From contig NW_006766904.1 of NCBI RefSeq assembly GCF_000275845.1, positions 62,001-126,000 of the forward strand: a stretch of DNA of 64,000 nt. Direction: 5' to 3'. The translations under genes and the position numbers were made by a program. Positions 12,201-24,800 of this stretch are shown here, piece by piece. Source of the DNA: Dichomitus squalens LYAD-421 SS1 (taxonomy: Eukaryota; Basidiomycota; Agaricomycetes; Polyporales; Polyporaceae). The notes beneath the pieces were generated by a model. That model saw nothing but the letters and a program-made list of their open reading frames with translations. It did not search any database and was not told the DNA's origin. Numbering within the stretch: position 1 is the first letter of the stretch; each line of letters starts with the position of its first letter.

Positions 12201-15200
12201 GGGATCTGCGGGCTCCGCAAAGCTTGAGAAGAATGCAGGACGCAAGGCCGCCGCCCTTGTGAACACTACGTTCGCCGTCGTCCTCGCCCTTCGCCAAGCG
12301 ACGACGAACAGTGCTCGCCAGGTCCTAGGGAACGCACAGGTATCGTCGTCTCTCTCGACATACCTCAAAGATGTGGTCGTCGATGGCGATCCTGTCCTCC
12401 GCAGGGCGAGCAGTGAAGCCATTGGTCGCCTGGCAAGCGTTGCCGGGACAAACTTCTTGACCAGCCAGGTGAAAACGCTTGTAGATCAAGTGGTCAGCAA
12501 TCGTGATCCTCACGGTCGAGCCGGATGTGCATTAGCATTCGGGGCTATCCACGCGCATGTTGGAGGTTTAGCCGCGGGACCTTTGCTCAAGACGACCGTC
12601 CATGTCTTGATGTCCCTCATTAACGATCCTCATCCCGTCGTACATTTCTGGGCGCTCAATGCTCTCGCTCGTGTAATTGACGCTGCGAGTCTCGCGTATG
12701 CGCCATTTGTGCCTAGCACCCTCGGACTGCTATTCAAGGTATATATGATGGAGTCCCACGAGCCCGACGGCGGTTCGCTCAACCACGTCAACATCAGTGG
12801 CGATCTCCCTACGTATCAGGTTGTCTGCCAAAACATAGACGCCGTCATCACCGTCCTCGGTCCTGACATCCAAGAGTCGACTCGCACTCGGACGCTTGTC
12901 CTCGATCTCGTCTACCAGTTCATCGACGAAGAGGACGATGGGATCTGCGTCGAGGCCATGAAGTGCATCCAGCATTTCCTGATGTTCGCTCCTGACCACG
13001 TCAACGTCCCGGAGCTGGTTGCGCGTTTCCGCGGCTATCTCTCGTCCTCGCGTCGCCCGCTCAAGCTTGCGTCCATCAATGCGCTCTACCAGCTTGTGCA
13101 GAGAGACGCTCTGAGCATGTCCAAGCTAGGAGGGGATAAGCTCGTCGAGGAACTTTTCGCGATGCTCGATGACGATTCATCAGTTGATGGTGTCCGGAAC
13201 GTCATCGCCAGCTGGTTACAGCAGACCGTCATCTACAACCCTTCCGCATGGATCGACCTTTGTCAGCGCATCATGTCTAGAACGACTGCATCTCAGCAGG
13301 CGGCTGACGCTGCCGTAGTCGATGACGAGGGGCAATCCCTCAGTGTCGGTACGAGCTCGTCGGCTGGCCGCCAGACATCACGATGGCGGACACAGCTCTT
13401 CGCATTGCAGTGTTTGCATAGCATTTGTGCAGTCGTTGGGCAGTCCGGGAGAAGGGAGCACCTCGACATCGCGTTCGCACGTAGTCAGGGCCTCCCTATA
13501 CACGGACTCCTCGTCTCGCGTGTCCCCGACTTGATAAAGATCGCATTCACAGCATCGGCAGCCCATGTCACGGAGATCCGCTTGGAAGGCCTGACTGTCC
13601 TGACGGATGTCATTGAGGTTCGTTTCTGGCTCTTTTGAGATCCAAGTGTGGTGAAAGCTCACAGCTGGGATGCAGACTTTCGCTAAGACCCCCGATCCGG
13701 ACTACGAAGAGAACTTGCTCCTGGAGCAGCATCAAGCCCCTATCACTGCCGCGTTAACTCCTGCGTTCTCCTCCGATTCTACGCCGGAGATCTTAGCCTC
13801 TGCCATTGGGACATGTGCCATCTTCGTGGGCTGCGGTGTGGTCAAAGACATTGGTCGAATGGGTCGTATTTTGAAGCTCCTGACATCGGCGCTTGAGCAA
13901 TCGAAAGGTAGGATGGTCACATACATCAATCTATGCCTCGAACGATGCTAATCGCTATGACAGGATCCGGAATGTTGACCCTAGGAGACGCAGCTGAGCT
14001 GAGCCCCAACGCGTCTGTGATGTTGCGGATCGCTACACTGTCGGCCTGGGCAGAATTACAAGTTGCGAGTGCGCAACAGACATACCTCGTCGAGGTAGTC
14101 AAGCCGCACCGCGCTGTACTTGCACCTCTTTGGATCTCCTCTCTGCGAGATTACGCCAGCATCCGCATTGACGCCGAAACGCTGGATGATACCCCGGCCG
14201 GTGCATTGGACTCTTCGTACTCTAGCCTTGGACGGGAGGTCTTACTGCCAGTAGGTGATGCTGCATTGAAGTCTTGCATTCCGCTGATGTCCCTCCAGTA
14301 CTACATAAGAGCATGGCCGATCATCTTGAATGCCGTGGCAATTGCTATGCAGAATGACGATCCGAGCATTCTCGCTGCTATGGATGGGCAGGATGCATTG
14401 CCAGACGGGCCACCCAGTGATATACAGTCGGGTACCCGCGAAGAACCAACGACGTTCTTCTTCGTAGTGTTCGGCTTGGTTTATGAGGCCCTGGCTACGT
14501 CGACTCCCGACTCTGGCCTCGAGGCGCAGCGTAACTCTATCGTGTCTCTTCAAGCGCTGAAATGCCTTGTCCGACGGAAGTACTGTGGCAGAGTGTTCAA
14601 TGATCAGCCTCTGTTCGAGGAGCTACTGAGTCTCTTATACCGTATGGCTCTGACGGAGTCATCCGGCGTCCAGATTCACCTGGTGGAAGCGATCGCAAGT
14701 CTTGCGGATAGCATCAAGTCGGTTGGCACTACGTATGTGACCGAGACCCCTGGTCTTCCTTTGGCTCATGTCTTTCAGGAATGGTCACACCGGTACGGAC
14801 GTTTTATCATCACCGCAAGCCCACTGCCTACGGGTCTGCGCATATATCTTGCGTAGAGTTATCTCGGGCCCAAAGACCGGTGCTGTCCGTGAGTACCTAG
14901 TAACCCGCTCTGCCAAGCGTAGCTCTTTACTGCATAGCAGACGATGCAGCCTCTCCTGCAGAGAAGGTCAGGCTAATCATCGCCGCCTTTGAGGCGTTCT
15001 CCGCTGTTGCAGCGTCATTCGGCCCCTCGTACAGAGAGGATTTCAGAGCACTAGCAATCACATTGTATTGCGGTAAACCCTTGTCTTGCGGCACACGTAT
15101 CATTTAATACTGATACTTTTGCAGATTTACTGAAGGATGAATCATCAGAGCTCGACTTCGTTGGCCCAACCCTGCCGGCATTGAAAGCGCTCCTCGACCG

Positions 15201-16094
15201 TCCTGCTAATCTTCCTGATCCGGATCACAAGTATGGACGACTAGTGCACGGTTTGCTGTCAGCGTGCTTGGTGAACATCGGTGCAATGAGGTATGCCGTC
15301 TCTGTTTTTGTGCGGACGGACGCTGAGATGGAATCCAGCGGCCGAGAAGGGCCCATGTGCAATAAGAAGATCAAGTGCAATCTCCTTGCAGCGGTCCTCA
15401 TTCTCACCGTATTACCAACGACGGTTGCTATCGGCAAAGCAATCATTGAGCACTGCTGTTCCATCATCTCTCAGAAACTCGTGGAAGGCAGCGAGGTAAG
15501 GCGGGCCTCCATCGCACCCCTTCAAAAGTTGACTTCTCTGGTTTCCCAGCTCTCGTTGACAGCGGCACACTGCGCAAAAACACTCATCATGGCCTCCACA
15601 TCAGGCAACCCTATTCTGCGGCAATGCACGAGGTTATTGCTACCTGGTCTTGTGGAATGCCTAGCGAAAGCGGCAGCCTCTAGTGACGAAGCCTCTCCCC
15701 CAGATCGTGTCATGGCTACAGTAGGAGAGATCAACAAGGCACTTTCGGCTCTTCTCCTTTCGTTATCAGAAGAACTCCGTATGTGTGGTCGCTGTTCCAT
15801 GAGATAGCGCTAATGACCCGTATATTGTTAGGTCCTCGCGCGCTTGGTGTCATTATGCCGGTCCTCGTCCTGTTCCTTGATCCTTCCCGACAGCCGCCAA
15901 CGCCGCTACACACACAAGCCGTCACTCAGCTCTTGGCGCTGGCGGCCGCTTCGCCTGCTGCGTTCAAGGACGCAACTGGGCGACTAGAGCAATCGATGAA
16001 GGAAACATTGGAGACTTCTGTGAGGCAAGCTCTTGGAAGCAAGTCGCAGGTGGCCGAACCAGCCAAGCCCCAAATATCTCTCCGTGCGTTCTAA
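9246..16094 (+). CDS. LAA1: LAA1/HEATR5-like HEAT-repeat protein
   Basis: Very large alpha-helical HEAT protein that works with the AP-1 clathrin adaptor in trafficking between trans-Golgi and endosomes. Start is MAASDSALELLDE at 9246. Sixteen exons: 9246-9284, 9334-9417, 9467-9690, 9739-9787, 9839-9898, 9962-10117, 10168-10887, 10937-11953, 12004-13617, 13676-13907, 13964-14732, 14779-14888, 14938-15072, 15125-15290, 15339-15778, 15832-16094. They sum to 2025 residues, matching yeast Laa1 and human HEATR5B. Diagnostic stretches include YLFQWLSSTER, the AYSLYTLARAL region, HSVRINTAWTLRCFC, DPHGRAGCALAFGAIH and DPHPVVHFWALNAL, with an ISLRAF C-terminus. An acidic/lysine-rich insert lies near 10365-10400. 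It converges with the RRM gene, leaving 250 bp between stops. Partners in this species are inferred from yeast and animals. Confidence 0.93.
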
Positions 16095-16344
16095 GCTAGA
16101 TAGTCCGTTGGATGGATGCACAAGTAGGACACTGCTTGGCTTGGAGTGTACTGAGAACTAATGCATGTATGCTATGTGTCTGTGGTAGTGTATCAATCAA
16201 CTGGTTAATGTATCTGAAACAGACATGGTCATGTTCGCGTATATTACAACGACATATGAACTACGTATCAGCACGGACACCTAATGTAGAGTAGAGCAGT
16301 AACAAGACGATTTGCATGTGAACAAAACGTATACTATGTGCGTG

Positions 16345-18760
16345 CTACCGGGCATACGGATGATAGCCATGCTGTCCCCGGGCCATGTTGCGAGCAGGGC
16401 CCACGCCCGCATTCATCATTCCCCGTGCGCGGCCCATGGGGTGCATCCCCCCTCCGCCCATCATACCCATTCCCCGATTCATCATACCCGCTGCGTTGTT
16501 CATGAACGGCTGCATGCCCATACCAGCCATGGCCATCGGACCCATACCCATGCGCATGCCGGCACCTGCCATGCCGCCCATTCCTGCAACCATGTTGCCC
16601 ATTCCTGCCGCCATATTCCCCATCCCTCCGGCCATCCCCCGACCCATGCCGCCCATTCCACCGCCCATTCCGGCCATCCCAGCCCCCATCCCACCCCCCA
16701 TCCCAGCATTCATGCCAGCACCCATGCCAGGGTTCATGGCCCCCATGCCCATGGTTGGGTTCATCCCCATGCCGCCACCCATGCCACCGCCCATACCTCC
16801 GCCCATGCCCCCGCCCATGCCGCCGAAGTCCCCGCCGGCCATCGGGGTGGCAGCGGTGCCCATTGGCATCATGCCAGGCATCCCGCTCGCACCCGCGCCC
16901 ATACCGCCCATACCCATGCCCATACCCATACCCATACCCATCATAGGCGAAGCTTGGCCCATCATGCGCTGGTAGAGCATCGACATCTGCTGGGGGCCGA
17001 CGCTGCTCTGGGCTCCACCTCCGAAGCTCATCACGCCGCCAGCGTTGCCACCGGTGCTCGTGAGGTCCGTGCCCCCCACGTAGGCTGCGTCACGATTGCC
17101 ACGGGTGCTGCCACCAACACCACCACTACCACCAGTGGAGCGTGCTGCGTCGCGCTGGCTTCGTGGCTGAGCGACCTTGACCTCAATCTAGAGGGCGATC
17201 AGCTCATTACGTACAGTATAACTTCGCGACAGAAGGGAAGTTTTACGCACCTGCTTGTCGTCAAGGATCAGGTTCGGCTGCCCAACGAGCTGGTCCGTGT
17301 TGCTGGCGTCCTCGAAGGTGACGAAACCGAAACCCTTCGAGCGGCCCGACTCGCGGTCGACCATGACAGTGCAGTCAACGACCTTGCCGTACTGCGAGAA
17401 GAACGCCCGCATCGAGTCTGACGTCGTCGAGTGCGACAGGCCGCCGACGAAGTATCTTGTGTTCCGTAGGTGCTCTTCGCGCGGAATAGCACGCTTCGGG
17501 TCGATCTGCGCAAATCACCGCCCAACAGTCACGCATCAGTCGAACACTCCTTGCGTAAGAGAAGGGAAAACACCGCGCACAGTCTTGCCGTCGAGGATAT
17601 GTTCGCGACACATGACCGCGTTCACGGACGCCGGGTCCTTGAACGTCAGGAACGCAAACCCACGGGAGCGGCCGTCCTGGTCGCGCAGAATCGTGCAATC
17701 CTCGACTTCGCCGAACTCAGAGAAGTACTTCCTCAAGCCATCTGCTGTGCGATCAGCGCCCATTCTGGACCTCACGGCATGAAGAGACGAGTACCATCTG
17801 TTGTGTCCCAACTGAGACCGCCAACAAACATCTTGCTATAGTCGTTTGCATCGCACATTCGGGTGTCGTATAACGTGTTGTATTGTGCGATAGAGATAGC
17901 CCGTGCCGTAGACCGTGCCGTAGCAGTGTCGTAGGGGTACCATAGGCGTAGGGGCGGTAGGTGAGGAGAGGTCCAAGATAGCCAATGCCGTAAACAGAGT
18001 CACAATTAGGTCGAGGGATACCGAGGAGGAGAGGCGTATACCGGTAGGCGTAAAAGAAGATTAGCATCCGTAACGTAAGAAGCTAGCCGAGGGTAGATGG
18101 TAAAGAGCGCGACACGTGGAGGAGAGCCAGAGGGTAGCACGAACACAACATGTGTGGCAGGTACGGTCTGTCTGGTCATATAAAGCGATGTAGCGCATAT
18201 GTCAAGAGAATAGAGACGAACGATCGACAGAGTCGTACGTAGCACGGTGATGCCGCGACGAGTGCCACGGAAACGGTACATGTGGTGGGACAAGACTTGC
18301 GTGCAATATGCCAGCCGACGGAGATGCGGATGCACTCACCCTTCATCCTTCATTTCCGAGGGCCGAACGGCTCTGCGTCCATTCTCGTCTAGCAATGCTG
18401 AATCATCGGCATGGCCGTTGGCCTTCGTAGCGGGAGACACCTGGTACTGCTGTCGTTCCTGGGCAGGGGTCTGCTTGTATGCCGAAAATTGCTTTGCAAC
18501 CTGGGCCGAATATGACAACTCTGCTGAGGGCTTTGGTGGTAGGGAGCTCTCTTTTGGCAGAATTGGTTTCTCCTCCCGTTTCACTTCTTGGACTGAGGGC
18601 TTCTGTTCCGTGGCAGGCTCGGCCGCCGCTTGAGGCGCCGACTCCTCGCGAGCGTCGTCGTTGTCCCCATACAGGTCTGCAAGGGCTAGTCAGTACCTTA
18701 CTCCTGCGACATCCTGAGGTACTAACCGTCGTAAAGGTCGCTGTCGAGAGAGCCAGGCAT
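16345..18760 (-). CDS. Two-RRM hnRNP-like RNA-binding protein (Hrp1/Nab4 type) with Met/Gly-rich tail
   Basis: Nuclear RNA-binding protein. Start is MPGSLDSDLYDD at 18760. Exons: 18727-18760, 18340-18676, 17795-17835, 17581-17741, 17251-17505, 16345-17187, total 556 residues. A disordered acidic N-terminus contains AELSYSAQVAKQF. RRM1 has RNP2 KMFVGGL and RNP1 RSRGFAFLTF; RRM2 has RNP2 RYFVGGL and RNP1 SKGFGFVTF. The linker IDPKRAIPREE matches the Hrp1/hnRNP A type. The last 240 residues are dominated by GM and GMG repeats, coded by a degenerate CCCATG-type DNA repeat (about 16420-16960). Hrp1 acts in mRNA 3'-end formation and export; the same role here is an inference from the tandem RRM pattern. 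The second intron is 504 nt long, and the acceptor of intron 3 is a tandem CAGCAG. Confidence 0.88.
16420..16960 (-). repeat. Degenerate repeat coding the Met/Gly-rich tail
   Basis: Imperfect 6-, 12- and 15-nt units around CCCATGCC on the plus strand code GMGGMG-type peptide on the minus strand. A purer run of CCCATA lies near 16908-16940. Confidence 0.8.
17836..18339 (-). other. Unusually long (504 nt) intron in the RRM gene
   Basis: The intron is bounded by GTGAGT and CTATAG and separates the disordered N-terminus from RRM1. It contains tandem copies of CCGTGCCGTAG(A) on the plus strand near 17909-17932, plus related GGCGTAGGGG and GTCGTAGGGG units. The other introns of this gene are 50-75 nt. 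Confidence 0.75.
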
Positions 18761-19072
18761 GGTTTTGATGTTCACCGTCGAGCGAAGAGCGGTGAAGTTC
18801 GTCCTCGACTGTCGCCCGCCTCACTTACTACCCTCGTTTACATAAGCTAGCCTATCCTGATAAGGTATGTCTAAGGCACGTCCGTGCCGGGCAATCCTCC
18901 GTCAATCATGACATTTGAACACTCAGAGCACTCCTGCGTCTGTTCGATGATGAGTGTAGTCCATCACTGTCTCAACTGGATTTGATATGATACGAAATTA
19001 CTGTTACTCCTGCTGCCTCTAAAGTATCGTAACACTTCGCATCGTAGATGCTCTCCATTCCTGACGATCTGC
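18761..19072. other. Intergenic
   Basis: Just over 300 bp: upstream region of the RRM gene and 3' flank of the GH3 gene. No gene seen. Confidence 0.5.
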
Positions 19073-21271
19073 TCAAACAGCAATCCCTGCGCCCATGTTC
19101 ACAGGAACCCTGCCCGTGACGGCGCTTTCTCCATAAATTGCAGCTGCAGCAGCCTCGAGCGCGGGCACAGTGAACTCGTACGTCGCAATAGCAGGCACCG
19201 CGATCTGCCCTAGCGCCAGAAGGTCGTACGGCCCGCAAGTCGACACAGCAACGACCCTCCCTAACCCACGCTCGCCAGACCCTGCGACCTCCAGAACCTT
19301 CGCAAAGAAGGCGACCTGCCACGCGCCTTTCTCGTATCCATTGCGGGTTGCGAAGATGATCGACCCGGCCCCACGCAGTTTCCCTGCGAGAGGTGGGGGT
19401 ATCTCGTCGTCCGGGGCGTAAACGACATGTTCGACATCGGTCACGCGTGCCGCGATGGACTTTGCGAACGCAGAGAAGGAGGGGCCTGCGGTGTTTCGGA
19501 TGCGCCCTGAGGCATCCCGGAGCTGGCTCTCCGCATCGTCAATCGCGCGGTTCAGAGATTCCATCCGCGGGGTGAACAGGATCGCTGTGCCAACGGTCGA
19601 CAGCGGTACGAACGGCCTAGAATTGGGAATGTGCGAGATCGATGCAGCATATGCGCGAAGGCTCAGCAGTTGATGCTCCTTCTTCAGTGCGTTCACCTGC
19701 TCGGCATGGAAAGAGGTGAAGACGTCGTCCCAAGAACCCGCGACTCTATCCTTGAGCGCCGCAATGCGCCTCCCGCTGGCTTTCAGCTCGTCTAGGCCGA
19801 GCTTACCCTCTTTCACCGCAGTGTACGTTGCTTCGATCGCACCGACGTGGCGATTGTAGGTGTGGCAGATCATGACGATGTCCGCACCCGCCTGGAGGGA
19901 GAGCACCGCCCCACCTTCAGAGCCGTACGTCTCGGCGACGGCCTCCATCTCCAGACAGTCCGTCACAACTACCCCATTGTATCCGAGCTCGCCGCGTAAG
20001 AGGTCTGTCGTAATCGCACGAGATAGGGAGCACGGCACGTCGTCGCCCGTTATGTTAGGCAACGCCATGTGTCCCGTCATGATGCTCCCAATGTCGTCCC
20101 GTATGAGCGCCCTGAAGGGGACGAGTTCTGTCGAAAATAATGACGCTTTATCGACGAGTATGCGCGGGAGGCTTAAATGCGAGTCGACATGCGTATTGCC
20201 ATGTCCTGGGAAATGCTTTGCGGAGGGCGCAACATTTTGGGCAGTGAATGCGTTGCTCACTGCAGTGACGTAGCGGGAGGCAGTCTCGGGAGCTACCAAT
20301 GTCCGTCAGAGCTTGTTCGGCAAAGGCTAACAGTACTGCCAGACTTGCCATCACTGTAGGAGCGTACCCCTATATGCAAGCAGTTAGACGGCCTCGCCTA
20401 GTGCTACCAAGAGCAACCATAACATACCAATGACTGGGTTCCTGGGATCAGAGTTCACGTCCGCCACAGGACTATATCTACAAGTTCACAACAGCATTTA
20501 AACAGTCAAGTGTCAGCGAACACACTGAACGCTTACACCCAATTGATTCCAGCCGCTTTCAGTTCCTTTCCAGTGGCTGTAGATACTTCTCCAGCAATCT
20601 CAGGGGAACCAGTGGCAGCCAATGCCATAGCTCCCGGACTACATGCTTGCAATCAACACAGCGTCGCTCGTGTCTGAGATTGGGAACATACAACTGGGTG
20701 CCGGCATCTGGGATACTGAATGCCGAAACCAGACCTGTATGGGAGGAACGTTTCAATCATGAAGAGGTCGCTTCGCAAGTACTAGTATAACAGTGAAGAC
20801 GTTGATGCAACGAACCATTCTCCTGATCGATACCAATCAACAGGGGTCGGCCATGTCCCGCCTCCTTGGCAAGCGTCTGAAGCTCAGCAGTGAGGTGATG
20901 GACCTGTGCCATGCCTGATGCGCTGTTGCGTCATTGCTGATACAACAGATCGTTATCGTACACAGGCACTCACTCTGAACATTCCGCTTGAAGAGAATGA
21001 CATTCCTATCATATTAGGAGGGCGTCTCAGTAAGTGGCTTGTTACTACGCGCGACATGAACGCGACACAGGAGGACATACCCGAGGTAGTAATCCCTAAT
21101 AAGCGTCTTAATGTCATCACTGGCTTCGTGGCCATGGAACCCGAAGACAAAATGCTGCACAGATGAGGTCGCACTTATTGTCAGTGCTGCACAGAGCACA
21201 CGTACATGGACAAGAAAGGTTCAAGGTACCTGGCCGATTTCGCGCTTCTCGGCTTCTGTTAATGTCGCCAT
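19073..21271 (-). CDS. NagZ-type GH3 beta-N-acetylglucosaminidase
   Basis: Glycoside hydrolase family 3 enzyme of the NagZ type, which removes N-acetylglucosamine from glycans. Start MATLTEAEKREIGQ at 21271. Nine exons: 21230-21271, 21081-21154, 20974-21005, 20816-20914, 20692-20734, 20537-20638, 20428-20477, 20349-20369, 19073-20292, total 560 residues. Signature features: GQHFVFGFHG at the N-terminus, PLLIGIDQENG, INWVYSPVADVN, the NagZ catalytic loop KHFPGHGNTHVDSH (about residues 180-193) carrying the Asp-His acid/base pair, and VVVTDCLEM with the nucleophile Asp. An additional C-terminal domain of about 200 residues follows. There is no signal peptide, so it is probably cytosolic and would act on internalised chitin or peptidoglycan fragments (inference). 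Exon 8 is only 21 nt and is followed by a GC-AG intron. Confidence 0.92.
20293..20348 (-). other. GC-AG intron in the GH3 gene
   Basis: The intron starts GCAAGT, has CTGAC as a possible branch point and ends TTGGTAG (56 nt). It joins GVRSYSD to APETASRY in phase. No GT donor nearby keeps the frame, because the open frame across the region meets a stop. Confidence 0.75.
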
Positions 21272-21881
21272 GGCGGGTTGTAAATTGATGACGGCGCCTG
21301 GCATCGGATGTGGATTGGTGTGATCTCCACATCAAGCATGAAACCAATTGCGATGAGCTGCGGCGTAGTTAGACATACATACGAGAAACCGACCGTCTCA
21401 ATGGTGTGCACAGGAGAAACAACGTCGAATGACGCAGACAAAGACAGAAAGCAGAGAGGTGATGATTGGTATCAGTTGCGGCCTGGCACAGCGGAGGACG
21501 AGAGTGGCGGCGGCACAGGAGTCAGAACAGATACGTTCTGGAGGTCGTGATCAGCCTCTATCATGTGGTCTGTGGCGCGAACGGCAGTTTGCCCGGACGA
21601 AGCAGAGCCTGAGTGTGTTTTGACATGCTTCGCAGTGCCGATACGGGTTCATGCAACCTTGTAGCAGACAGGTTACCGGTGTATGAGACCCGTATAGTGT
21701 TGTTGGGTACGGAGAGAGGACGGCTGAGGGCGGGCCCATTGCCGAGGCGGGATCGGACGTTCACAACCTGGGCGCTGCTGCCGACGCCGGCCACGTGGGG
21801 GCGCACTCCCTGGCACACAGCCTCTCCATCTGTTCATCGTGCACCACGATCCACTCTTGAACCTCCCCGCCGTCCAACACC
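21272..21881. promoter_or_regulatory. Divergent intergenic region, GH3 gene / VHS gene
   Basis: About 610 bp between two divergent start codons. It must hold both promoters and 5' UTRs. No coding signal seen. Confidence 0.5.
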
Positions 21882-24800
21882 ATGAAGAAGCTCTTCGGAA
21901 GAGACAAACCCAAGGCGGTCAAGGTTACTCCAAGCAGTCCAGTCGACGTCTCCGGTCTCGGAGAAGTACGATCCCATCGCCCGTTTCTCCGACTCCTGCG
22001 CTCACCCTGACCTGTCATTGGCCTCTAGAACCACACGTACCCGTCCCACCGACATGACAGACTGCACTCCGGCACGGAAGAGCAATGGGATCTTATGTCA
22101 GAAACGGACCCACCCCTGCAGCCCTTACGCCCTCCAAATTATGCCCCGTCCCAGACACTTTCTTTCGCGTCCATGAACAGTATGAACTCCCCTGTCCCTA
22201 GTCCAGTACCACGATCCACGTCGCCCTTCAGCATAGTCTCTGCAGTACCGCCACCAAGCTCGAAAGCGAGCAAAGAGCGCGACGGGACGGTGCTGAAGAA
22301 GAAACCACCATCGACCCCGAATGCATTTGCGGCGGTAGGCATCCTCAACTCCCTAAACCCCACCCTACCAGAACCTGTAAACTCGCATGATACGTCGGAT
22401 GATGGCTACACGGACTCCTCCCATAAGGAAGAGAAGGAAAAGAAGGAGAAGCGTCCGTTCTGGGATCGGACGGGTCACAGAGACAAGGAAAAGGACAAGG
22501 ACAAGGAGCGCGCGAGGGAGCGAGAGCGAGAACGGGAACGGGAACGAGACAGGGATCGGGATGTTCTACGAGGGAGGGAACGAGAGAAAGAGAGGAAGGA
22601 AGAGGGCACCCCAGTGGAGATCACACGCATGCTAGGTACGTCTAACCATTCCCTGCTCCGTTGCAAATCCTCGGTGCGACCTACGCCGTGCCTAGGATAT
22701 CTCTTCGCAACATCTTCGGAAGACTGGATGCTGGTCTTGGATGTCTGTGATAAAGCCTCAGCGAATGAGGAGAATGCGAAAGAGGCGGCAAAAGCGCTAA
22801 GGAAGGAGTTCAAGTGTGTCTACCCACCTCATCCCTTGATGTATGCTCATGGATTCGCGTCTAGGAGCGGAGAGCCGTCCACGCAGCTTGCTGCTGCCAG
22901 GCTATGGGCAATAATGCTTCGCAATTGCTCCATCCTGTTCGTGAAGCATTGTGCATCGCGCAAGTTCATTGATACCCTCGACGAGGTCTTGAAGGCCAAG
23001 ACAACACCTCCTGTGGTCCGAGAACGATTACTTCAGGTCCTTGCTGCTGCCTCTTATGCCAGCGACAATGGTAAGTACTTCTATGCTTCTTTGGCCCCCC
23101 ACCGCCACCAACGCGTATAAACGTCAGATTCCAACTTCAGGCATTTGTGGCGGAAGTACAAGAGAGACGAGCAGCCAGATGAGGTGCGCTAACGATGATT
23201 GACTTGGATCATGGTTCTCATCTCTTGTTTCAGGGCGTACCATTCGATACCGACGATGCTATGTTCTATCCAGCAACGCCACGACATTCCGTCGGTCCAA
23301 ATACCTTAACGCCGCCTGTTGTGGAACAGCCACTACACCCCCAGTCTCTCACACCGGGCCAGCCGCCCTCACAGCAACGTCCTTCGTCGCAGCCTCAGCA
23401 TAACCACCACCACCCTCCTTCACAACAACAAACGCCTCAACGACCTCCGTCTACGGTGAGCGCTATTTTCGGAGTTGCTCTCGCTTCTTGCTGACATACT
23501 TTCGATGAAAGACTACTCCAGGAAAAACCAAATCACATTCTTCACGGACTCGCATCATCCCTCCGGAGGAGGACATTCGACGCTTATTCCAAGAGTGTAA
23601 AGTCGGACGAGGAAACGCGAATTTGTTATCGGAGGCGCTCGCTTATGCGAAGCCAGAAGACCTCAAGAGCAAGGATATCATCAAGGTTTGTAGCTGAAAC
23701 ATAACCGTGCTTCGTGGGTCAGGTCATAATTGTTCTATATCTTTCAGGAGTTCTATGCTCGCTGCCGAGCTTCTCAGGAGCTGATATCCGCACAAATCCC
23801 ATGGGCGTTCGCTCAGGCAGAACGCTCACGTGAGGCTGCGGGCAGGCCGACTGAAGCTGCAAAAGCAAGAGAGACTCGTGCATCTGTTGACAGAGATCGG
23901 GATCAACCCCCGTCCAGTCCCAAGAAAGACAAGGATGAGCACCTCACAACTGAGGAGAAGCTTCTTGCTGCGATCCTTGCGGCAAATGAAGAACTGCTCG
24001 AGGCGCTCCGATTGTACGACGACCTTGAACGAGTTGGCATTGAGCGAGACGCGGAAGAGCGTAGTAAGCGCGACATCCGCATGGATCGTTCGGTGAGTTC
24101 ACATGCCGAATAATTACTGGACCCCGCTCTGATCCAATCTACAGCGGCTTGTTTACGACGAGAACAATGAGGCTCACTTCCTCGAACCCGGACAAGCGAA
24201 CCACGGCGGCGCGTCGTCGTCGCGTAGTCCGTCACCCTCACCATCGACATCTCCTTCTCCCGCCCCATCGCTCGTTATTACTCCCTCCATCGCGCACAGC
24301 ACCATCAGCCAGCCAGCACCCACCCGACCACAGCCTAATAGCAACCAGGGTCATACTGACCGCAACCATCACCAGTCACACACGCATCATCCGGTCTCCC
24401 AAGGATCGGGCCAATCTCTTGCGCCGCCGCCCCCAGCGCCCCATGGCCCGCGCCTACCGACGCAACGTTCGAACACACCATCACCAGAGCGCGGCTCGCT
24501 TCATCGCGGCCCTGCGCCCGGGCGGTCATCGCTTGATAGCACGCGGGGTTCCATCACGACAGCGCCCACCCCAAGCAAGCTCAGGCAAAACAGCAGCGAG
24601 GAGTGGTCGGAGGTAGACCACGACAATGACGATTGCAAGACGCCGGTGCGGCCCAGCGCGAAAGCGCTCGGGAAGCGCAGGGTCGTCGAGCCACCGGAAG
24701 GCGAACGTGAGTTTTGCTGTCCTAGTCTTGCACTATATGCAATAGCATTGACGTCGAATGTGCGTTGCAGGCCCGTTTGATCCCGACGACCTGTTCTATG

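Noticed and set aside
16312..17421. 369-residue His/Ala/Thr-rich frame on the plus strand
   Set aside because: It is the reverse-complement shadow of the Met/Gly-rich tail and RRM2 of the hnRNP-like gene.
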